Shown here: piece after piece, positions 25,458 through 29,274 of the stretch | How the letters are laid out: each line of letters opens with the position of its first letter | How positions within the stretch are numbered: position 1 is the first letter of the stretch | IMG/VR virus record: IMGVR_UViG_3300017706_001313 | Span: 1 to 29,274 of that record | Reading direction: 5' to 3' (one strand) | DNA: 29,274 bases | Origin: a virus | The notes under the pieces: generated by a model | What the model was told of the DNA's origin: nothing | What the model saw: only the letters and a program-made list of their open reading frames with translations | The model's database searches: none | Translations under genes and position numbers: made by a program

Positions 25458-25493
25458 AAAGGGACTCGGCAAATTTTACCGAGTCCCTTTTTT
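25458..25493 (+). terminator. Intrinsic terminator
   Basis: AAAGGGACTCGG (25458-25469) pairs perfectly with CCGAGTCCCTTT (25479-25490), followed by more T. The 9-base loop is CAAATTTTA. It begins 4 bases after the stop of the 193-residue gene. The A-run before and the T-run after make it potentially bidirectional. Confidence 0.92.
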
Positions 25494-25504
25494 CAAAATT
25501 TTTC

Positions 25505-25537
25505 GGGCTTCGCCCAAACACAGTGGAACTACGTTCC
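25505..25537. repeat. Two triloop hairpins in a row
   Basis: GGGC-TTC-GCCC (25505-25515) and GGAAC-TAC-GTTCC (25525-25537, extended by one T-A pair). The layout, a short stem with a pyrimidine-rich three-base loop, is the same as in GAGCC-TTC-GGCTC of the 23.3-23.8 kb cluster, so the two places may hold the same class of element. Confidence 0.55.
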
Positions 25538-25569
25538 AAGTTTAATCCAAGTACAACGCTTACACTACC

Positions 25570-25818
25570 ATGCAACAAGAAATCAACAACAAATATTTAG
25601 CAGTAAAAGCCCTTGCCAAAGTCCGAGGAATCAAACAATTCAGTGACGAAAACAAACAGAAGATCCTTACACTATGCGGTTTTGAATTAACCCCAACAGA
25701 AATCCTAAACGAAGTATTAGAGGCTCCCAAGGAACGCTTGCAACGTGGAGTCAAAGCAGCCCGTACCCAAGGATCCAAAGTTCTTACAACCCTAGCTTCC
25801 ATTCTTAAACCAGAATAA
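25570..25818 (+). CDS. Unknown small protein (82 aa)
   Basis: MQQEINNKYLAVKALAKVRG leads a helical, basic protein. A short C-terminal half, with LTPTEILNEVLEAPKERLQR and GVKAARTQGSKVLTTLASIL, could form an amphipathic helix that touches membrane or nucleic acid. No family recognised. It starts 77 bases after the terminator and ends 2 bases before the next gene, a small operon of membrane and unknown proteins. Confidence 0.65.
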   Translation: MQQEINNKYLAVKALAKVRGIKQFSDENKQKILTLCGFELTPTEILNEVLEAPKERLQRGVKAARTQGSKVLTTLASILKPE

Positions 25819-25820
25819 CA

Positions 25821-26048
25821 ATGGACACCTTATTCATTGCATTCATAGCAGCCCTAGGATACCTGATCATTTTATGTAAGGTATTTAGCCCAAAATCAGT
25901 TGCTAAAAGTCACGTCCTTTGGGATGTAGTATTCACACTAGGCATCCCCCTATTGTTCCTTGGAACCTATTCAGGAATGGTGACCGCATTCCTTTCAGGA
26001 ATCATGTTTTCAGCAATGTCCTTTGTTCTATCCATTATGCACCGATGA
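25821..26048 (+). CDS. Small membrane protein (75 aa, two to three spans)
   Basis: Hydrophobic segments at about 3-22 (TLFIAFIAALGYLIILCKVF) and 35-71 (VVFTLGIPLLFLGTYSGMVT, then AFLSGIMFSAMSFVLSI), separated by a basic loop (SPKSVAKSH). It lacks a charged C-terminal tail beyond MHR. Size and spans would suit a holin, but placement away from the probable lysis genes at the left end argues against a firm call. It starts 2 bases after the preceding stop. Confidence 0.7.
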   Translation: MDTLFIAFIAALGYLIILCKVFSPKSVAKSHVLWDVVFTLGIPLLFLGTYSGMVTAFLSGIMFSAMSFVLSIMHR

Positions 26049-26069
26049 GTAATTTAGATAAAGCAAGAA

Positions 26070-26342
26070 ATGAGTGAAATATTCAAATACGATTACTTAC
26101 TAAAAATAGAGTATCAACATCACCCTCTTCCAAGAGGATCTTATTGGGCACAAAAACCGTTAGCAAATTATCATCACATTGAAATCCATCACACTAAAAC
26201 AGGTAAATATGTTTATTTTTACTCCAGAATACATGAAAATAAACTTACACTAATCAACCCCAGCTTCAGTAATGACTTTACAGATCATGAAATAATTAAA
26301 GAGGTAAGTGGTAAAATAGCTTACAGATTCGGAATCAACTAA
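26070..26342 (+). CDS. Unknown small protein (90 aa)
   Basis: MSEIFKYDYLLKIEYQHHPL begins a protein rich in His and Tyr (YHHIEIHH, YVYFYSR). Strand-like segments alternate with charged loops, so a small alpha/beta fold is plausible. The two HH pairs and further His could bind a metal; this is only suggested by composition. It is AT-rich, unlike the 193-residue gene. No family recognised. Confidence 0.65.
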   Translation: MSEIFKYDYLLKIEYQHHPLPRGSYWAQKPLANYHHIEIHHTKTGKYVYFYSRIHENKLTLINPSFSNDFTDHEIIKEVSGKIAYRFGIN

Positions 26343-26365
26343 TTACACTTTCAAGTTTGCTATCT

Positions 26366-26500
26366 ATGTTACGCAAACTGATAACAAAAATAGTACTACT
26401 CGTAGTACCCTTGATCCTTGATGCTGCAGTCATTGCGATAAGAGAATGGTTGTTAAGTAGAAAAAGGCTGCAAACTCAAGAAACAAAAAAGATCAAGTAA
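26366..26500 (+). CDS. Small membrane protein (44 aa)
   Basis: MLRKLITKIVLLVVPLILDA carries a hydrophobic segment (8-25) after a basic start. A charged C-terminal half follows (EWLLSRKRLQTQETKKIK). One membrane span with a cytoplasmic basic tail is likely. It has no strong ribosome site. It ends 3 bases before a terminator hairpin, which supports it as the last gene of this small operon. Confidence 0.55.
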   Translation: MLRKLITKIVLLVVPLILDAAVIAIREWLLSRKRLQTQETKKIK

Positions 26501-26503
26501 TCC

Positions 26504-26540
26504 AGCCTCTTGTCCTTCATTGGGCAAGAGGCTTTAATTT
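26504..26540 (+). terminator. Intrinsic terminator
   Basis: AGCCTCTTG (26504-26512) pairs perfectly with CAAGAGGCT (26525-26533), followed by TTAATTT. It closes the operon that starts at 25570. Confidence 0.85.
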
Positions 26541-26579
26541 AACCAAACAACACAATACAATACTACTACTACTACTAAT

Positions 26580-26921
26580 ATGAAACAAGAAACAACAACA
26601 GCAAATCCCATGGAAGATCAAGCATTTATGGGGGATCTACCATGTGTACTCGTAAAAACAGCACAAGCCAATATCCATGTTGGTTACCTTAAACACAGAG
26701 AAGGTGATACTCTTAAACTCACCCAAGCCCGTAGGCTTTGGTACTGGAGTGGAGCGTCAGGTTGTAATCAAATTGCTGCAGAGGGTGTCAAGTTCCCAGA
26801 CAAATGTAAGTTCCCGTGTCCAGTGGATCTGGAAGTCTTCCAAGTTGTAGAAATTATTCCAGTTACTGTCAAAGCTAAGAAAAGCATTGATTCCGTAAAA
26901 GTCTGGAGAATCGACCGTTAA
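26580..26921 (+). CDS. DUF6948-like protein
   Basis: 113 residues. The block RRLWYWSGASGCNQIAAEGV (51-70), followed by FPDKCKFPCPVDLEVFQVVE (72-91) and a closing AKKSIDSVKVWRI, is the pattern I know for phage proteins of the DUF6948 type: R-L-W-Y-W-x-G-A, then A-x-x-G, then C-K-F-P, then E-I-I-P, then S-I and W. These are small beta-rich proteins of unknown function, common in tailed phages. An ACT microsatellite lies just upstream (26561-26577), and a hairpin and the GGANAC array lie downstream. Confidence 0.8.
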   Translation: MKQETTTANPMEDQAFMGDLPCVLVKTAQANIHVGYLKHREGDTLKLTQARRLWYWSGASGCNQIAAEGVKFPDKCKFPCPVDLEVFQVVEIIPVTVKAKKSIDSVKVWRIDR

Positions 26922-26931
26922 AAACATACAT

Positions 26932-26959
26932 GGGCTTTAGGTACAAAAACCTAGAGCCC
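26932..26959 (+). terminator. Hairpin between the DUF6948-like gene and the repeat array
   Basis: GGGCTTTAGGT (26932-26942) pairs with ACCTAGAGCCC (26949-26959) with one mismatch and a six-base A-rich loop. The stretch after it (TAGTTGTTATGG) is a poor U-tract, so read-through into the array is likely. The first array start codon is 8 bases beyond. Confidence 0.55.
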
Positions 26960-26967
26960 TAGTTGTT

Positions 26968-27210
26968 ATGGTAACCCCAAAATCAGACGGATACGGACAC
27001 GGAAACGGACACGAATACGGAGACGGATACGGATTCGGAGACGGAAACGGAGACGGAGACGGATACGGAGACGGATTCGGAGACGGAGACGGAGACGGAG
27101 ACGGAAACGGAGACGGAAACGGACACGGACACGGAAACGGATACGGACACGGAGACGGACACGGAGACGGACACGGAGACGGAAACATAAACGGCAATGG
27201 AACAGGGTAA
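26968..27210 (+). CDS. Cassette 1, Gly-X repeat protein (80 aa)
   Basis: MVTPKSDG, then (Gly-X)n with X mostly His, Asn, Asp and Tyr, ending NINGNGTG. The head differs from later cassettes (no DQGN) because its element reads GTAACCCC, with one extra C, but PKSDG remains in frame. No ribosome site is clear. It may be the oldest or promoter-proximal unit. Translation is not proven, since the hexamer leaves all frames open. Confidence 0.4.
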   Translation: MVTPKSDGYGHGNGHEYGDGYGFGDGNGDGDGYGDGFGDGDGDGDGNGDGNGHGHGNGYGHGDGHGDGHGDGNINGNGTG

Positions 27211-27463
27211 CCCAAAATCAGACGGAGACGGAAACGGAAACGGAGACGGAAACGGAAACGGAAACGGATACGGATACGAAAATGGAAACGGATACGGCAA
27301 TGGATACGGATTCGATGACGGACACGGAGACGGAGACGGATACGGACACGGACACGAAAACGGAGACGGATTCGAAGGCGGATACGGAGACAAATACGGA
27401 TATGGAGACGCAGACGGAAACGGATTCGGAGACGGAAACATAAACGGCAATGGAACAGGGTAA
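27197..27463 (+). CDS. Cassette 2, Gly-X repeat protein (88 aa)
   Basis: MEQGNPKSDG followed by Gly-Asp, Gly-Asn and Gly-Tyr pairs, with a few departures (YENGNG, FDDGHG, FEGGYGDKYG). It ends NINGNGTG. The ATG overlaps the stop of cassette 1 by 14 bases. The start has Asp2 changed to Glu through GAT to GAA. Confidence 0.42.
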   Translation: MEQGNPKSDGDGNGNGDGNGNGNGYGYENGNGYGNGYGFDDGHGDGDGYGHGHENGDGFEGGYGDKYGYGDADGNGFGDGNINGNGTG

Positions 27464-27776
27464 CACAAAATCAGACGGAAACGGATACGGATACGGAAAC
27501 GCAGACGGAAACGCAAACGGATACGGATACGGATACGGAAACGGAAACGCAGACGGAAACTCAAACGGATACGGATACGGATACGGAGAAGGAGAAGGAT
27601 ACGGATACGGAAACGGATACGGATACGGACAAGGATACAGAGACGGAAACGGAGACGGAAACGGAGACGGAAACGGAGACGGAGACGAAGACGGAGACGG
27701 AAACGGAGACGGAAACGGAGACGGAAACGGAGACGAAGACGAAGACGGAAACATAAACGGCAATGGATCAGGGTAA
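27450..27776 (+). CDS. Cassette 3, Gly-X repeat protein (108 aa)
   Basis: MEQGNTKSDG followed by the longest uninterrupted run of Gly-X pairs among the MxQGN-headed cassettes, with Ala-Asp, Ala-Asn and Gly-Glu exceptions (GEGEGYG). The end, INGNGSG, matches later units. It overlaps the stop of cassette 2 and the start of cassette 4, each by 14 bases. Confidence 0.42.
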   Translation: MEQGNTKSDGNGYGYGNADGNANGYGYGYGNGNADGNSNGYGYGYGEGEGYGYGNGYGYGQGYRDGNGDGNGDGNGDGDEDGDGNGDGNGDGNGDEDEDGNINGNGSG

Positions 27777-27868
27777 CCCAAAATCAGACGGATACGGATA
27801 CGGATACGTATACGAAAACGAAAACGGATACGGATACGGATACGGAAAAGGATACGTATACGAAAACG
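27755..27868 (+). repeat. 114-base exact direct repeat, first copy
   Basis: Identical to 28002-28115, 247 bases apart. It spans the end of one cassette, the constant element and the beginning of the next, so duplication took place in units of a whole cassette. Confidence 0.9.
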
Positions 27869-28023
27869 GAGACGGATACGGATACGGAAACGAAAACGGA
27901 GACGTAGACGGAAACGGATACGGAAACGGAAACGAAGACGGAGACGGATTCGGAGACGGACACGAATACGGATACGGAAACGGAAACGAAGACGGATATG
28001 AAAACGGCAATGGATCAGGGTAA
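27763..28023 (+). CDS. Cassette 4, Gly-X repeat protein (86 aa)
   Basis: MDQGNPKSDGYGYGYVYENE, then Gly-Tyr-rich repeats with YVYEN inserts, ending YENGNGSG. Its first 106 bases, with the 8 bases before, are repeated exactly in cassette 5, a recent duplication. Tyr is unusually abundant, which in protein form would favour self-association; that is inference. Confidence 0.42.
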   Translation: MDQGNPKSDGYGYGYVYENENGYGYGYGKGYVYENGDGYGYGNENGDVDGNGYGNGNEDGDGFGDGHEYGYGNGNEDGYENGNGSG

Positions 28024-28115
28024 CCCAAAATCAGACGGATACGGATACGGATACGTATACGAAAACGAAAACGGATACGGATACGGATACGGAAAAGGAT
28101 ACGTATACGAAAACG
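28002..28115 (+). repeat. 114-base exact direct repeat, second copy
   Basis: The second copy of the 27755-27868 segment. After it the two cassettes diverge by loss or gain of hexamers. Confidence 0.9.
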
Positions 28116-28210
28116 AAAACGGAGACGGATACGGAAACGAAAACGGAGACGTAGACGGAAACGGATACGGAAACGAAGACGGATATGGAGACGGCAATGG
28201 ATCAGGGTAA
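28010..28210 (+). CDS. Cassette 5, Gly-X repeat protein (66 aa)
   Basis: MDQGNPKSDGYGYGYVYENE, closely related to cassette 4 but shorter by 20 residues. The start is taken at the element ATG; an ATG 12 bases upstream (giving MKTA first) is in frame but lies outside the constant element. It ends DGNGSG. GGAG stands about 9 bases before the start of the next cassette. Confidence 0.42.
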   Translation: MDQGNPKSDGYGYGYVYENENGYGYGYGKGYVYENENGDGYGNENGDVDGNGYGNEDGYGDGNGSG

Positions 28211-28355
28211 CCCAAAATCAGACGGAGACGGAGACGGAGACGAATTCGGAGACGGATTCGGAAACGGAGAAGTATACGGAGACGGACACGAAAGCGGGAA
28301 CGGATACGGATACGGATTCAAAGACGGATACGAAAACGGCCATGGATCAGGGTAA
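28197..28355 (+). CDS. Cassette 6, Gly-X repeat protein (52 aa)
   Basis: MDQGNPKSDGDGDGDEFGDG, the shortest intact cassette, ending YENGHGSG. It has more departures from the hexamer than others (NGEVYG, HESGNG, GFKDGY). The terminal element reads GGCCATGG in place of GGCAATGG, which changes Asn to His without affecting the next ATG. Confidence 0.4.
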   Translation: MDQGNPKSDGDGDGDEFGDGFGNGEVYGDGHESGNGYGYGFKDGYENGHGSG

Positions 28356-28371
28356 CCCAAAATTATATTAG
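28342..28371 (+). pseudogene. Broken cassette start
   Basis: The element gives MDQGNPK but the next bases are TTATATTAG, so the frame ends after nine residues. The repeat resumes only about 110 bases later. The array was therefore interrupted here by unique DNA, or the unique DNA is older and the cassettes on both sides expanded around it. Confidence 0.6.
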
Positions 28372-28374
28372 ATA

Positions 28375-28716
28375 ATGAGCTTTAGTTATTCAGGCGAAAA
28401 TATAACGCAAACTGGTAAAAACACCGATTTAAGCGGACTGTCTGGGCTGACTGGCATAAAGACTCATGCCAATGATCAGGTTAACCCAAAATCAGACGGA
28501 TACGGAAACGGAAACGGATACGAATACGGAGACGGATACGGAGACGGATACGGAGACGGATACGGATATGGAGACGGATACGAATACGCAGACGGATACG
28601 GAGACGGACACGGAAACGGAAACGGATACGAAAACGCAGACGGAAACGCAAACGGAAACAGATACGGAGGATGCGGATACGGAAACGGATATGGAGACGG
28701 CAATGGATCAGGGTAA
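28375..28716 (+). CDS. Cassette 7, with a unique N terminus (113 aa)
   Basis: The N terminus is MSFSYSGENITQTGKNTDLS, followed by GLSGLTGIKTHAN, then DQVNPKSDG in the same frame and Gly-X repeats with RYGGCGYGNG, ending DGNGSG. The unique section has normal composition and is clearly not made of the hexamer. NITQTGxNTDLSGL resembles short motifs I recall from phage or adhesin structural proteins, but I cannot confirm this. It is the cassette with the best case for being a real gene, and may show how the head of the family first looked. Confidence 0.5.
   Translation: MSFSYSGENITQTGKNTDLSGLSGLTGIKTHANDQVNPKSDGYGNGNGYEYGDGYGDGYGDGYGYGDGYEYADGYGDGHGNGNGYENADGNANGNRYGGCGYGNGYGDGNGSG
28574..28691 (+). 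repeat. 118-base exact direct repeat, first copy
   Basis: Identical to 28884-29001, 310 bases apart. It includes the non-hexamer bases GGAGGATGC, so the identity is by descent and not by simple repeat convergence. Confidence 0.9.
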
Positions 28717-29026
28717 CCCAAAATCAGACGGATACGGACACGGATACGGACACGGATTCGAATACGGAGACGGATACGGAGACGGATACGGAGACGGATA
28801 CGGAGACGAATACGCAGACGGATACGGAGACGGACACGGAAACGGAAACGGAGACGGAGACGGAAACGGAGACGGAAACGGACACGGATACGAATACGCA
28901 GACGGATACGGAGACGGACACGGAAACGGAAACGGATACGAAAACGCAGACGGAAACGCAAACGGAAACAGATACGGAGGATGCGGATACGGAAACGGAT
29001 ACGAAAACGGCAATGGATCAGGGTAA
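28703..29026 (+). CDS. Cassette 8, Gly-X repeat protein (107 aa)
   Basis: MDQGNPKSDGYGHGYGHGFE, then Gly-Asp/Gly-Tyr repeats and an end that repeats that of cassette 7 (RYGGCGYGNGY, then ENGNGSG). A 118-base exact duplicate of cassette 7 lies at 28884-29001. The extra GGA of GGAGGATGC breaks the hexamer phase by 3 bases but keeps the codon frame. Confidence 0.42.
   Translation: MDQGNPKSDGYGHGYGHGFEYGDGYGDGYGDGYGDEYADGYGDGHGNGNGDGDGNGDGNGHGYEYADGYGDGHGNGNGYENADGNANGNRYGGCGYGNGYENGNGSG
28884..29001 (+). repeat. 118-base exact direct repeat, second copy
   Basis: The second copy of 28574-28691, near the end of cassette 8. Confidence 0.9.
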
Positions 29027-29264
29027 CCCAAAATCAGACGGATACGGACACGGAAACGGAAACGGATACGGAGAAGGAAACGTATACGGAAACGGACACG
29101 GATACGGGGACGGGTATACATATAAACTCGTATTCGTAGATGGATACGAAAGCGGAAACGGATACGGAAATGGATACGAAAACGGAGACGGAGACGAAAA
29201 CGGAGACGGAAACGCAAACGAAGACGGATCAGACGGAGATGAAGATGGATATGGATCAGGGTGA
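29013..29264 (+). CDS. Cassette 9, Gly-X repeat protein (83 aa)
   Basis: MDQGNPKSDGYGHGNGNGYG opens the unit. The middle holds a non-repeat stretch, YTYKLVFVDGYES, from DNA unlike the hexamer. The end is DEDGYGSG with TGA in place of TAA. The codon frame stays open across the odd stretch, which is an argument that the frame matters. Confidence 0.42.
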   Translation: MDQGNPKSDGYGHGNGNGYGEGNVYGNGHGYGDGYTYKLVFVDGYESGNGYGNGYENGDGDENGDGNANEDGSDGDEDGYGSG

Positions 29265-29274
29265 CCCAAAATCA
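29251..29274 (+). CDS. Cassette 10 start, cut by right edge
   Basis: The element gives MDQGDPKS and then the window ends. GGGTGA replaces GGGTAA, so Asn5 becomes Asp and the upstream stop becomes TGA. The array continues beyond the window. Confidence 0.35.

Larger units (their letters stand above)
26968..29274. repeat. GGANAC hexamer array divided into cassettes
   Basis: About 2.3 kb made almost wholly of GGANAC hexamers where N is A, C, G or T, with some GAANAC, GCANAC, GTANAC and GGATTC. It is cut by a constant element, ATGGATCAGGGTAA followed by CCCAAAATCAGACGG. The start codon copies are at 27197, 27450, 27763, 28010, 28197, 28342, 28703, 29013 and 29251. Diverged copies stand at 26968 (start of array) and 28471. 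The plus strand is nearly T-free apart from N and is purine-rich. The GG pairs every 6 bases would allow two-tier G-quadruplexes. The array reaches the window edge, so its length is unknown. Confidence 0.97.

Noticed and set aside
28466-29264. Long frames in the array reading Glu/Asp-Thr on the plus strand, or Val-Ser, Arg-Phe and Tyr-Pro types on the minus strand
   Set aside because: GGANAC contains no stop in any frame, so these are automatic. Only the Gly-X frame has a repeated start and stop at the constant element.
26968-29274. CRISPR array
   Set aside because: The constant element is regular, but the segments between are built from one hexamer and vary from about 145 to 361 bases; they are not unique spacers and no cas gene is seen.
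26968-29274. Diversity-generating retroelement target (variable NAC codons)
   Set aside because: No reverse transcriptase or template repeat is present in the window, and the second A of AAC is almost never changed, which such a system would also mutate.
26968-29274. RTX calcium-binding repeats
   Set aside because: The nine-residue GGxGxDxxx period is absent; the period is two residues.

Overview
The window holds part of a tailed dsDNA phage with a short (podovirus-type) tail. The evidence is a nearly complete virion-assembly module on the minus strand, from position 22851 down to the left edge. In order of transcription it carries a candidate small terminase, large terminase, a few small basic proteins, portal, a Bbp19-like protein, scaffold, major capsid protein, a probable head-decoration protein, tail tubular proteins A and B, three internal virion proteins of the T7 gp14/gp15/gp16 type, a T7 gp17-type fibre adaptor with a collagen stalk, a second collagen-stalked fibre with a LamG-like domain, and then small, probably lysis-stage genes (a signal-peptidase-like protein, a 35-residue poly-basic protein and a membrane-anchored coiled coil cut by the left edge). 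The late genes are AT-rich and tightly packed, with several TAATG-type stop/start overlaps. No tRNA, rRNA, integrase or host gene is visible, so the host cannot be named. No polymerase or phage RNA polymerase lies in the window, so it is only part of the genome.

From 22852 to 24159 there is about 1.3 kb without a convincing gene. It holds a 61-base-arm inverted repeat inside a cluster of seven TGACCCC/GGGGTCA sites, two GC hairpins, a 480-bp cluster of short palindromes (seven exact copies of GAGCCTTCGGCTC) and further inverted repeats. This is the strand switch between the leftward late genes and the rightward genes and is a reasonable candidate for a replication or control region.

From 24160 to 26921 small rightward genes follow. 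Most are unrecognised, three are small membrane proteins, and one is a DUF6948-like protein. They are punctuated by two clear intrinsic terminators.

From 26968 to the right edge (about 2.3 kb) is the most unusual part: an array built almost entirely of the hexamer GGANAC, cut into cassettes by a constant element. Each cassette is an open frame that starts MDQGNPKSDG (or close to it), continues as alternating Gly-(Asn/Asp/Tyr/His/Phe), and ends GNGSG-stop. The start of each cassette overlaps the stop of the one before by exactly 14 bases (ATGGATCAGGGTAA). All start-to-start distances are 1 modulo 3, so the frame rotates by +1 at every boundary. Either these are many small coupled genes, or a +1 shift at GGG-TAA joins them into one long Gly-rich polymer, or the array acts as DNA or RNA. 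The sequence gives arguments both ways, set out in the findings.
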